A DNA stretch of 64,000 nucleotides from Rhodanobacter denitrificans (GTDB taxonomy: Bacteria; Pseudomonadota; Gammaproteobacteria; Xanthomonadales; Rhodanobacteraceae): contig QFPO01000013.1 in the NCBI GenBank assembly GCA_003241385.1, positions 1-64,000 on the forward strand, given 5' to 3'. Each line of letters starts with the position of its first letter. Position 1 is the stretch's first letter. The position numbers were made by a program, and so were the translations under genes. The notes beneath the pieces are model-generated. The model was not told where the DNA came from. It searched no databases and saw nothing but the letters and a program-made list of their open reading frames with translations. Below, in pieces: positions 1-7,623 of this stretch.

Positions 1-221
1 AGGCACGCTGCCCCAACTCGCTGCGCTCAGACACGGGGCAGCTCTTCGGCCTGGGCGACCTGCGATGCTCGGCTCGCTTTAGGCGCACCAACAGCCAAGG
101 GCGAAAGCAACGGCAAGAGCGAAAGCAGGAGCGAAAGCGAGCGCGTTCGACGCGGACGAGATCGGCCGCGGGTCATGCCCGCAGATGGAGAAGAAACCTT
201 CTTCTTTGCAGCCGAAATCGA
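1..221. other. Left-edge non-coding stretch with short repeats
   Basis: I see no credible gene here. The stretch has a 6-bp inverted repeat (TGCCCC at 9-14, GGGGCA at 35-40, 20-nt loop). It also has three copies of the octamer GCGAAAGC, at 101-108, 119-126 and 131-138, spaced 12-18 nt apart. Reading frames that cross it are low-complexity extensions of the neighbouring gene. The hairpin could be the end of an unseen gene to the left, but there is no T-run. The octamers are too short and irregular for a CRISPR array. Confidence 0.4.
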
Positions 222-797
222 TCAACCGACGCGGAACAGCACCGGCGACCAGCCGCCCACATTGGCATAGCCGTCGCGGCGGCGGCGGCGCATGCGGTCG
301 ATCAGTTCGATGCGGCGAGCCTCGGCCCAGTCGACGCGCTGCGTCGTCAGCGTGGCCGGATCGACGCCGAGGCGGTGCGCCTCGTGGTTGCGGAAGTCGA
401 CGAAGTCGGCATAGGCCTCGATCTCGTGCTTGAGCTCGCGCTGGCACAGCTCGATCATGATCGCGTCGTCGAGGAAGCCGAGCACCGGCACGCTGTCGTG
501 GATCAGGTCGTCGGCATCGGCGAAGTAGGCCAGGCAGGCCAGTACGCGCTGACGGTCCTCGTCGGGCAGTGCGAAGCCCTGGTCGCGCACCATGTCGATC
601 AGGTTGCGCAGTGCGTCCAGGCGCTCGCGGATGAACGAGGGCACGCCCTCGACCGTGGCGAGTTCGAGCAGCTTGGACGCGGCGCCGACGATGTCCTCGG
701 CCGAGCGGCCGCGCACGTTCTTCTCGGCACGCTGCATCGTTTCGGCGAAGCGCTGGACGTCGGCATCGCCGAGTTCGATCGTGATGGCCAGGGACAT
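222..797 (-). CDS. YkvA-family (DUF1232) protein
   Basis: This 191-residue soluble protein carries a DUF1232/YkvA core at about residues 83-120. The hallmark is the segment DSVPVLGFLDDAIMI, an acidic pair, a PVLG(F/Y)LDD motif and a hydrophobic stretch. The family's function is not established. The N-terminal 80 residues are helical and charged, and the C-terminus has an Arg-rich run (RRRRR near residue 170). The ATG at 797 has a GAGGAA ribosome-binding site about 9 nt upstream. It lies 76 nt downstream of the PLD-family gene on the same strand and is probably the last gene of that unit. Family assignment is good; role unknown. Confidence 0.8.
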   Translation of the reverse strand: MSLAITIELGDADVQRFAETMQRAEKNVRGRSAEDIVGAASKLLELATVEGVPSFIRERLDALRNLIDMVRDQGFALPDEDRQRVLACLAYFADADDLIHDSVPVLGFLDDAIMIELCQRELKHEIEAYADFVDFRNHEAHRLGVDPATLTTQRVDWAEARRIELIDRMRRRRRDGYANVGGWSPVLFRVG

Positions 798-873
798 GGA
801 CGGAAATTCCTCGAAAAAGGCGCGACGAGACTAACCAGCCCCGCATTTTGCGTCAATCGGCGCGGGCGCGCCG

Positions 874-2694
874 CTACAGGACGCCTTCCAGCGCGACGCC
901 GAACGCGGTGATGATCCGCGTATAGATCGTCTTCAGCGGCAGGTCGACCTCCGGGAAGTCCCCGACCGAGGTGTAGCAGTCGTAGAAGCCCGGATCGTTC
1001 GGCCACAGCGGCTCGCAGCCGGGATTGAGCTCGTAGCTGGTCGCGTAGCGGAACGGCCACAGGTCGAACACCGGCAGCGCCGCGGAGACCGTGCTCATCG
1101 CATTGTTGATCCGCGCGATCGGGCCGTCCAGCGGGCGCCGCGCGATCGTCCAGCTGTTCTGCGGCTCGATGTCGCGCTCGATCTGCACGGCGACCGCGTC
1201 GGCGACCGCGCGGTCGTGGATGATGAAGCCCGACTCGGTGTTGTAGTAATCGCCGCGCGGGTCGAAGTTGTGCGATCCGATCATCGCCACGCGCCGGTCG
1301 ATCACGATCGACTTGGCGTGCAGTCCCACGCGTAGGCCGTGCGACTGCTTCAGTGGCGTCTGGCCCTGCCGGCTGACCCGGCCGGTCTGTCCGCCGCCGG
1401 ACAGCTCGTGGTAGTTGGCGATCAGCAGCGCCGCGTCGCCCGGAAACGGCTTGAACTCGAATACGCGCAGACCGAGACGCTTGAGGTACTTCTTCTTGTG
1501 CTTGTAGGAGATCGCGTAGACGTAGAACGCGTCGGTCGCCGCCAGCGAATTGGTCGAGACGACCGCGCGCAGCGGCGGATCGCGCTCGCGCAGTTCGCGC
1601 AGCAGGTCCTGCGCGGCGCGGCTGAACACCAGATACGGCGTCTGTACCAGCACTTCGGCGTGGGCGTTGCGCAGCAGCGCGGCGATGCGCCCGCTGAGCT
1701 GGGCAGCCTGTTCCGAATCGGCGTTCTTGCCGGGCGGATCGGAGAAGTATTCGGCGCGGCCCACGCGCAGCGCGCGTGCGGCGAACGCGGCGCGGACGTA
1801 GCCGGCATCGCTGGCGCGGTCGCGCATCGAGCCGATCCGCGGCCAGCGGATCGACGCCGGCGGCGGCAGCGGCCCTTCGCCGCCGACCGCGACCAGGCGG
1901 CGGTTGACGTCGTTCAGACGCGTCAGCGGCACCGACAGCGGATGCTGCCAGAACTGCTCGAACGACTCGGTCATCTCCTTGCCGGCCTGCGGGCCGAGCA
2001 CGAGCACGTCGCGGTCGCGATAGTCGAACGTCTGGTCCCAGTCGAAGTAGCGGTCCTGGTAGTTGCGGCCGCCGGTGATGCCGATCTGGCCGTCGACCAC
2101 CAGCAGCTTGTTGTGCATGCGCTGGTTCACGCGCGAGAAGCAGCACGCGATGCTGAGCGCGAGGTCGAGTCCGCCGGCGCGCGCCTTGTGGAACGTGGTG
2201 TTGTAGAGGCGGAATTCGAAGTTGGCATGCGCGGTCGCGAGCCGCGCGAACCAGTCCACGTCGCTGATCGAGAACAGCTGGTCGGCGAGCACGCGGACGC
2301 GCACGCCGCGGCGCGCCGCGGCGATCAGCTCCTGGAGTACCAGCCAGCCCGAATCGTCGTCGGCCCAGATGAAGGTCTGCACGTCGATCGTGCTGCGCGC
2401 CGCGCGAATCAGATGGATCCGCAGCAGCAGCGCGTCCTCGCCGCGTTCGAGCAGGTTGACGTAGTGCACCGGCGCGCCCGGCCGGCTCGATGCGCGCGCC
2501 TCCTCGACCAGCGCGTGGTACGGCGAGGCGATCGCGCAGCGATCGGCGCGATCGCAGTCGAGCGCGCTGGGCCGCTCGCGCTCGACGCGCGCATCGGCCT
2601 CGCGCGCGAGCTGGCGGTTCAGTGCGCAGCCGGACCCGGCCAGCACGAGTACGGTCAGGGCCAGGACGCGCAGCCCGCGATGCAGTCCGCTCAT
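874..2694 (-). CDS. PLD-superfamily lipoprotein, cardiolipin-synthase (ClsC)-like
   Basis: The 606-residue protein has two HKD motifs of the phospholipase D superfamily: H194-x-K196-x4-D201 followed by GGRN, and H459-x-K461-x4-D466 followed by GSHN. The paired motifs form one active site that makes a phosphohistidine intermediate. The layout (GGRN after the first motif, YYNTESG after the second) resembles ClsC-type cardiolipin synthases, which transfer phosphatidyl groups between phospholipids. The N-terminus has a hydrophobic segment ending in AGSGC near residue 23, a plausible though non-ideal lipobox. It starts 37 nt after the YceI gene stop, so the two are probably cotranscribed. A generic PLD-family hydrolase is the alternative. 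Confidence 0.87.
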   Translation of the reverse strand: MSGLHRGLRVLALTVLVLAGSGCALNRQLAREADARVERERPSALDCDRADRCAIASPYHALVEEARASSRPGAPVHYVNLLERGEDALLLRIHLIRAARSTIDVQTFIWADDDSGWLVLQELIAAARRGVRVRVLADQLFSISDVDWFARLATAHANFEFRLYNTTFHKARAGGLDLALSIACCFSRVNQRMHNKLLVVDGQIGITGGRNYQDRYFDWDQTFDYRDRDVLVLGPQAGKEMTESFEQFWQHPLSVPLTRLNDVNRRLVAVGGEGPLPPPASIRWPRIGSMRDRASDAGYVRAAFAARALRVGRAEYFSDPPGKNADSEQAAQLSGRIAALLRNAHAEVLVQTPYLVFSRAAQDLLRELRERDPPLRAVVSTNSLAATDAFYVYAISYKHKKKYLKRLGLRVFEFKPFPGDAALLIANYHELSGGGQTGRVSRQGQTPLKQSHGLRVGLHAKSIVIDRRVAMIGSHNFDPRGDYYNTESGFIIHDRAVADAVAVQIERDIEPQNSWTIARRPLDGPIARINNAMSTVSAALPVFDLWPFRYATSYELNPGCEPLWPNDPGFYDCYTSVGDFPEVDLPLKTIYTRIITAFGVALEGVL

Positions 2695-2731
2695 GAGGGC
2701 CGGCCGCTCGCGACGGACGACGGCACGGCGT

Positions 2732-3307
2732 TCATGAGGGCGCGAATCCCGATTCGTTCGGCAGCGCGTAGATCGACAGTTCCAGGATCACCTTGTCCGA
2801 CAGCGTGCCGCGGCGCGTGCGCATGCCGAACATGCTGCGGCGGATCACGCCCTTGGCGCGGACCGGACAATCGCGTGCCGGATGCGCGCAGTCGGCCGGC
2901 AGCAGCTCGAAACTCGCGTTGCGGGTGACGCCGCGCAGCGTCAGCCGGCCCTCGAGCGCGCCGCCGCTGGCGAGGCGCGCCAGCGGAAACACCTCGGACC
3001 GGAAGCGGATCTCCGGATAGCGCTCGGCGTCGAAGAACTCCGCCGAGCGTGCCCAGTCCTCGCGGCTGCCGCCGTCGATGCGGACCGAATCGGCGGCGAT
3101 CCGCGCATCGACGAGGGCTTCCTGGCGCTCGCGGTCGACCTCGACCACGCCGTCGACCTTGACGAAGCGGCCGACGACGTCGAACAGCAGCAGCACGCCG
3201 ATGCCGAAGCCGGCCTGGGAGCGGGTCGGATCGAGCCGCACGCGCTCGACGGCGTGCACCGGCGCGGCGAGCGCCAGGGCGGCCAGGAGCGCGGCGACGG
3301 CACGCAC
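2732..3307 (-). CDS. YceI-family periplasmic protein
   Basis: This 191-residue protein has a clear signal peptide (residues 1-19, ending PVHA) and then a YceI-type lipocalin-like beta barrel. Typical YceI features are the early LDPTRSQAGF segment, SVRIDGGSREDW, FFDAERYPEIRF in the middle, and LTLRGVTRN before the C-terminal strands. Known members bind polyisoprenoid-type lipids in the periplasm. The start is GTG at 3307, 12 nt after the sixA stop, so translation is probably coupled. The position between sixA and a phospholipid-active PLD protein suggests an envelope-lipid role, which is inference. Confidence 0.88.
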   Translation of the reverse strand: MRAVAALLAALALAAPVHAVERVRLDPTRSQAGFGIGVLLLFDVVGRFVKVDGVVEVDRERQEALVDARIAADSVRIDGGSREDWARSAEFFDAERYPEIRFRSEVFPLARLASGGALEGRLTLRGVTRNASFELLPADCAHPARDCPVRAKGVIRRSMFGMRTRRGTLSDKVILELSIYALPNESGFAPS

Positions 3308-3319
3308 GAGCGATCCGCT

Positions 3320-3802
3320 TCAGGGCCACCAGAAGTACAGCACCTCGGCCGAGTCGGGCTCGAGCCGGCCCGGCTCGCGCAGGCGCAGCCAGACCACGGC
3401 GCCCGGGGGCAGGCCGCGTCCGGCGTCGGACGCGCCGTCGGCGAGCAGGGCGACCAGATCCTCCAGGCCCGGGTTGTGGCCGACCAGCAGCACGCGCTCG
3501 GCGTCGGCGTGGTCGTCGAGCACGCGGATCAGCGTGACCGGACTGGCCTCGTAGATCCGCGGCTCGACGCGCAGGTCCGAGTAGCCGGTGATCGCGAGGA
3601 CCTGCTGCAGCGTTTCGCGCGTGCGCTCGGCCGGCGAACACAGCACGCGATCCGGCTCGGCGCGATGCGCCTTGAGCCAGGCCCCGACGGCTTCGGCCTC
3701 GGCGATGCCGCGGGCGCTCAGCGAACGGGCCCGATCCTCCTGGCCGGGCGCCGCCGGATCGGCATGGGCATGGCGCAGCAGGATGACTTCGCGGATAGCC
3801 AT
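3320..3802 (-). CDS. sixA: Phosphohistidine phosphatase SixA
   Basis: A 160-residue, single-domain member of the histidine phosphatase superfamily. It has the N-terminal RHA motif (LLRHAHAD, nucleophile His11), the SARG segment, LCSPAERTRETL, and the second catalytic His in LLVGHNPGLEDL. The length matches SixA, which removes phosphate from histidine in phosphotransfer proteins. No signal peptide, so it should be cytoplasmic. It begins 65 nt downstream of a membrane-protein gene and is followed 12 nt later by the YceI gene. Confidence 0.9.
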   Translation of the reverse strand: MAIREVILLRHAHADPAAPGQEDRARSLSARGIAEAEAVGAWLKAHRAEPDRVLCSPAERTRETLQQVLAITGYSDLRVEPRIYEASPVTLIRVLDDHADAERVLLVGHNPGLEDLVALLADGASDAGRGLPPGAVVWLRLREPGRLEPDSAEVLYFWWP

Positions 3803-3867
3803 GGGACCTCTCCCGTCGGTGGTCAGCCGATCATGCCGGAAGCGGCGGCGCGGTCAAACACGCCGCA

Positions 3868-5301
3868 TCATTTTTGCGCGGCCGGCGCCGCTGCGACGGC
3901 GCCGCCCGAGCCGCCGGTCGCACCATGCCGGCGGGCCAGCAAGCCGCCGAGCGGTATCGCGGCGGCCGCCAGCGCCAGACTGAAGGCCAGATGCGCGTGC
4001 TTGCCGAGCTCGACGTAGCCGTCGCCGAGCAGCGCGATCGCGGCGACGGCCGCCGAGCCCGCCGCGAACACCGCGGCGAACGCACGCGCCAGCGGCGGCG
4101 TGCGCAGCAACCAGGCGCCGGCCAGGACCAGCCACGGCAGCGCGAACAGGCCGAGCAGCGCGTAAGGCTGGCGGTCCAGCCAGCGGTCCAGCGTCACGTA
4201 GCCGTCGGGGAGGCGCTGCTGCTGACCGCCTTCGACCAGGCCGAGGTAGTCGGGGATCCACGGCAGGTAAGGCGGCGCACGGCCGGCCGCGCGTAGCCAG
4301 GCCTTCGGCTCGACCGCCAGCGCCGTCCAGGCGCGCAGCACCGGCAGCTCGCGCAGACCCGGGCACAGCGTCTCGACCGGCTCGGTGAGCTGATAGATGC
4401 TCTTGCCCGACAACGCCGCGCAGCCGTCCGGCAGTCCGAGCGCGGCGACGGTGGCGGCCGGATCGGCCACGTTCGGCAGCAAGGCCGTCAGCACGAAATT
4501 GACGCGATTGGTCGCTGCGATCGCCTCGGTCATCGGCATCGTGCGGCCGGCCTGATGGATCTGCAGCGCGCCGCCGGCGAGTCCGCCGAGCGCGAGCGCC
4601 AGTGCGGCGCGGCGCAGGCGCCGGTCGCCCGCGCTGATCAGTGCGAGTGCGAGCAGGCTCGGCAGCACGAAATGCTGGTACTTGCTGCCGCCGAGCAGGA
4701 CACCGCCGATCGCGGTCACGCTCCAGGCCGAGCGGCCGCCGGCGACCGCCGCGACCAGCGCGCCAGCCAAAGCGACGTAGAGGCCGAACAGCGCACCGGC
4801 CTCGGCGTAGAACGTGCTGAGGTAGAGCGTATTGGCCGGATCGGCGCCGATCAGCGCCAGCACGGCCAGATGGACGATCGCCAGATCGTCGCGTCCGGCG
4901 CGGCGCAGGCGCAGCGTGACCCAGCCGGCGACCAGCATCCAGCCGGCCAGGCGCAGCAGACCCAGGGCACGGATCGAATGCTCGGGCGCGTCCCCGAACG
5001 ATTCGGCCACGCGCCAGGCGGCGGCCACCGATGCGCCGGCCAGCCAGTCGGTCGACCAGTAGCAGTTGCCCTCGGGAATCGGCTGGCGCGCGTAGACGCG
5101 CAGCGGCGCCTGCGGATTGCTGTGCCAGGCCGGCACGTCCGGACGCACCGGTCCGATGTCGTAGCAGCCGGTGTAGCGGATCTGGTCGTAGTTGTTCGCG
5201 AGTGCGAGCAGCGGATCGTGCAGCAGCAGGCTCAGCACGCGGTACAGCGCGAACGCCGCCAGTGCGAACAGAACGATGCGGACAGGCGGTGAAGACGGCA
5301 C
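3868..5301 (-). CDS. Polytopic inner-membrane protein, GT-C-like
   Basis: This is a hydrophobic protein of 477 residues. I chose the GTG at 5301 because the protein then begins VPSSPPVRIVLFALAAFAL, directly ahead of the first membrane segment; the open frame upstream is Arg-rich and not credible. About nine to eleven membrane segments can be seen. A large loop after the first one contains NNYDQIRYTGCYDIG and GNCYWSTDW. The topology (first loop with acidic and aromatic residues, then many helices) recalls GT-C glycosyltransferases, but I cannot name a family. The C-terminus is Ala/Gly-rich. It lies between a GH5 gene and sixA on the same strand. Confidence 0.7.
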   Translation of the reverse strand: MPSSPPVRIVLFALAAFALYRVLSLLLHDPLLALANNYDQIRYTGCYDIGPVRPDVPAWHSNPQAPLRVYARQPIPEGNCYWSTDWLAGASVAAAWRVAESFGDAPEHSIRALGLLRLAGWMLVAGWVTLRLRRAGRDDLAIVHLAVLALIGADPANTLYLSTFYAEAGALFGLYVALAGALVAAVAGGRSAWSVTAIGGVLLGGSKYQHFVLPSLLALALISAGDRRLRRAALALALGGLAGGALQIHQAGRTMPMTEAIAATNRVNFVLTALLPNVADPAATVAALGLPDGCAALSGKSIYQLTEPVETLCPGLRELPVLRAWTALAVEPKAWLRAAGRAPPYLPWIPDYLGLVEGGQQQRLPDGYVTLDRWLDRQPYALLGLFALPWLVLAGAWLLRTPPLARAFAAVFAAGSAAVAAIALLGDGYVELGKHAHLAFSLALAAAAIPLGGLLARRHGATGGSGGAVAAAPAAQK

Positions 5302-5399
5302 GCGCGTGAGGCCCCGGCACGAAAGTCGCGCAGTGTAGTGCACGCCGCCGCGGCGACGGGCGGCACAGCGGCGCGCGCCCGGCGCACCGCTGCGAGGGC

Positions 5400-6416
5400 T
5401 CAGTCGAAGCCGGACGCGAACAACCGGTCGAGGTACGGCCGCAGCCAGGCCATCTGCGGCCGGTCGACGCTGAAGTTCGCGGTTGGTTCGAGCGTGAACA
5501 TGTAATCGCCCCAGGCGGGACCGGCCGCCCACCAGGTCCAGCCGAGCCAGACGTCGGCATTCGCGTCGAGGTGGTCCAGCGCGCTGCGGACCGCGCGCCG
5601 GCAGGCCTCGTTGTCGGCACCGGCGAACTCACCGAGCACGGCGCGCCGGCCGTGTGCGCGCAGCCAGCCGCTGACCGCGGCGAGCTGTGCGGCGCCGGCG
5701 TCCTCGCGGCAGGTCGGCGAGGTCCCCGAGTAGTCGCCGTCGAAGTACTGATGAAGCTCGAACGCGTAATGGTCGAGCGGATCGACGACGCCGAGCATGA
5801 CCGTGCCGTTCGGCGTGCCGTACCAGTCCGACAGCCAGCTGTGCGCACCGGTCCAGGCATTGCCGGGCACGAGGATCCACTGCGTCGCACCGGCCGCGCG
5901 GATGCCGGCGATGCCGGCGTTGGCCGCCTCGAGCCAGGCCTCGGTCGGCATCGAGTTCGGCTCGTTCATCAGGCCGAAGATCACCTGCGGCCGGTCGCCG
6001 ACCTGTGTCGCCAGACGCCGCCAGAAGTCGGTGAACGCGTCGAGCGGCACCGCCGCGCTGCCGATGACCTGGCCGCCGTAGCGGGCGTAGTTGTGCGGAT
6101 CGAGGATCACCTGGGCACCGGCCGCGATCGCGTCGTCGACGACCGCGGTCAGCGCGGCGAGCTGGGCCGCATCGAGCGGACCGTACAGCGCCGGCTGCAG
6201 GCGTTCCCAGCGAAACGGGATGCGCAGCACGTTCATGCCGGTCGCGCGGAAATAGTCGGTCTCGGCCGGCACCGGCCAGAACGACTGGCCTTCGAACTCG
6301 GCGCCGGCGAGGTTGACGCCCATCCAGTGCACGGCGCCCGCCGGTTGCGGCGCCGACGCGAACGCCAGCAGCCCCGCGAGCAGGCAGGCGCTGCGCCTGC
6401 GGCCCCATGCTGGCAT
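5400..6416 (-). CDS. Secreted glycoside hydrolase family 5 (endoglucanase-like)
   Basis: A 338-residue secreted enzyme: signal peptide 1-28 (ends PAGA), then a GH5 TIM barrel. The proton donor is Glu152 in LMNEPNS and the nucleophile is Glu263 in VLGEFAG. Other GH5 features are NVLRIPFRWERL near residue 62, LDPHNYARY near 105, and FELHQYFDGD near 219. The enzyme should retain configuration and cut beta-1,4-glucan or a similar polysaccharide. No carbohydrate-binding module is present. The ATG at 6416 is preferred over upstream in-frame starts because it directly precedes the signal peptide. Substrate cannot be set from sequence alone. Confidence 0.9.
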   Translation of the reverse strand: MPAWGRRRSACLLAGLLAFASAPQPAGAVHWMGVNLAGAEFEGQSFWPVPAETDYFRATGMNVLRIPFRWERLQPALYGPLDAAQLAALTAVVDDAIAAGAQVILDPHNYARYGGQVIGSAAVPLDAFTDFWRRLATQVGDRPQVIFGLMNEPNSMPTEAWLEAANAGIAGIRAAGATQWILVPGNAWTGAHSWLSDWYGTPNGTVMLGVVDPLDHYAFELHQYFDGDYSGTSPTCREDAGAAQLAAVSGWLRAHGRRAVLGEFAGADNEACRRAVRSALDHLDANADVWLGWTWWAAGPAWGDYMFTLEPTANFSVDRPQMAWLRPYLDRLFASGFD

Positions 6417-6611
6417 CGTCGCCCGTCCCGTTGTGCCGCCGGTCGCGGCGCCGCTACGGTATACGCGCGGCGGCGGCGTTGCCGAGACGCCGGTCCGGAT
6501 CCGGCATCGCGCAGCGCCGGACGCGTCCGGGCCGGCGACTGCATCGGGGCGGCCGGCGAAGCGCATGACCGGCCGTGCATCGGTCCCGGCAACACCGTGA
6601 ATGCGCGACCG

Positions 6612-7241
6612 CTACTGGCGCTTGATCCAGCGCAGCAGCCTGGCCCAGTCGTCCTGGTGCGAGCGCACCTGCTCGGAGTGGTAGTCGAAGATGCTCTTGC
6701 CGAGGCCGGCCAGCAGCACGTAGGCCTGGGTGTCGCGGATCTGCGCGACCAGCGGAAACGGCAGGCGCTTGATCTCCTCCAGCGCCTGCTGCGAGGCCGA
6801 GGTCCACGGCTTGAGGCGGTTGGCGACCAGGCCGACCGGCAGCTTGCCGCGCTTGATGCGCGGCAGAGCGGCCAGATCGGCGAGAAAGGCCTCGCTGGCC
6901 TCCAGGTCGATCGTCGAGGGCAGCACCGGCACCACGATCACGTCGACGTCGTCGATCCAGTCGGCGATCTCCGAGGCACGCACGCCGGCCGGCGTGTCGA
7001 TCACGACGCGCTGGGCGTCGGCCGGGATGCGCTGCTGCCAGCCGCGTCGCGTGCCGTTCACCGGCAGCACGATGCCGCCGAGCAGGACGCGCTTCTCGCA
7101 CCAGCGCTGACTCGAGCCCTGGCGGTCGGCGTCGACGATGACCGTGCGCTTGCCGTCGGCGGCGTAGTGCGCCGCGAGATTGGTCGCGAGCGTGGTCTTG
7201 CCGCAGCCGCCTTTCGAACTGGCCACCAGAACTTTCAGCAT
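6612..7241 (-). CDS. ParA/MinD-type ATPase (orphan)
   Basis: A 209-residue P-loop ATPase with the deviant Walker A motif SKGGCGKTT near residues 9-17, VDADRQGSS as the A'-type segment, and VVIDTPAG as Walker B. Proteins of this length dimerise on ATP and bind DNA or membrane to position chromosomes, plasmids or protein clusters. There is no parB-like partner next to it, so it may position a cellular complex rather than DNA; that is inference. The ATG at 7241 has a strong GGAGG site 5 nt upstream. It is divergent from the branched-chain amino acid operon. Confidence 0.86.
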   Translation of the reverse strand: MLKVLVASSKGGCGKTTLATNLAAHYAADGKRTVIVDADRQGSSQRWCEKRVLLGGIVLPVNGTRRGWQQRIPADAQRVVIDTPAGVRASEIADWIDDVDVIVVPVLPSTIDLEASEAFLADLAALPRIKRGKLPVGLVANRLKPWTSASQQALEEIKRLPFPLVAQIRDTQAYVLLAGLGKSIFDYHSEQVRSHQDDWARLLRWIKRQ

Positions 7242-7359
7242 CGAAGCCTCCCGTCGGTACGCAGCGCGTGCAAGCGTACTACAAGCGCTCGCGACGGCCT
7301 TGCGGCGGGCGCCGAGCGATGGTCGCGGGGGCGATCATTTCTTTTTTTGCACGAAACAG

Positions 7360-7397
7360 TTGACAGCCCGCCACGAGTGCCGGTACGTTCGCTGCCC
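7360..7397 (+). promoter_or_regulatory. Promoter of the leu/ilv operon
   Basis: An exact TTGACA -35 box lies at 7360-7365, followed by an 18-nt spacer and a TACGTT -10 box at 7384-7389. The start point would fall near 7395-7398, at or within a few bases of the leader-peptide ATG (7398). A leaderless leader mRNA is therefore likely, and no Shine-Dalgarno sequence is visible before that ATG. A T7 run (7342-7348) sits just upstream and may act as an UP-like element. Boxes seen directly; start site inferred. Confidence 0.65.
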
Positions 7398-7526
7398 ATG
7401 ACGCATCGCAGCACCGCCCGCCCCCTTCCCCCGATCGCCCGGCTCGGCCCGGTCGTCGGTCTTGCGGGCGCGGCCATCGCGATTCTTGTCCTCGTACGCC
7501 TTATTACCGCCGGAGGTGCGGGTTAG
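7398..7526 (+). CDS. Branched-chain amino acid operon leader peptide
   Basis: A 42-codon reading frame ends 97 nt before leuA. Residues 27-36 read IAILVLVRLI, so eight of ten are Ile, Leu or Val, and 14 of 42 overall. Several of the control codons (ATT, CTT, GTA) are scarce in this GC-rich window, which would sharpen ribosome stalling when charged Ile-, Leu- or Val-tRNA is low. The last codons overlap the 5' arm of the antiterminator (7510-7518), and the TAG at 7524-7526 places a terminating ribosome on that arm. This is the classical arrangement of ilv/leu attenuation. The peptide itself has no expected function. Confidence 0.85.
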   Translation: MTHRSTARPLPPIARLGPVVGLAGAAIAILVLVRLITAGGAG

Positions 7527-7573
7527 GGGTACGCGTCCGACAAACGCCAAGACACTCCAAACCCCACCTCCGG
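7510..7573 (+). promoter_or_regulatory. Antiterminator of the leu/ilv attenuator
   Basis: CCGGAGGTG at 7510-7518 is perfectly complementary to CACCTCCGG at 7565-7573. GGGT at 7527-7530 can add pairs with ACCC at 7561-7564. This structure uses 7565-7567, which are also part of the terminator stem, so the two folds exclude each other. A ribosome stalled on the I/L/V codons upstream leaves 7510-7518 free and favours readthrough into leuA. A ribosome at the leader stop codon covers it and favours termination. Confidence 0.85.
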
Positions 7574-7593
7574 CGACGGACGTGGGGTTTTTT
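7559..7593 (+). terminator. Attenuator terminator before leuA
   Basis: A perfect 9-bp stem is formed by AAACCCCAC (7559-7567) and GTGGGGTTT (7582-7590) around a 14-nt loop, and the transcript continues with a T-rich stretch (TTTTTTATT from 7588). This is a standard intrinsic terminator located 31 nt before the leuA ATG, so it can only act as an attenuator for the downstream operon. Confidence 0.92.
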
Positions 7594-7623
7594 ATTGCCC
7601 GGATCCCGCCAAGCAGAACAGCC

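Noticed and set aside
101..138. GCGAAAGC octamer repeats as a CRISPR array
   Set aside because: The repeats are only 8 nt, spaced 10-18 nt, and no cas gene is present.
3854..5890. Minus-strand frame of 678 codons overlapping the membrane protein and GH5 genes
   Set aside because: It is Arg/Ala/Ser-rich in a different frame from the two genes, which have clear membrane helices, signal peptide and catalytic residues.
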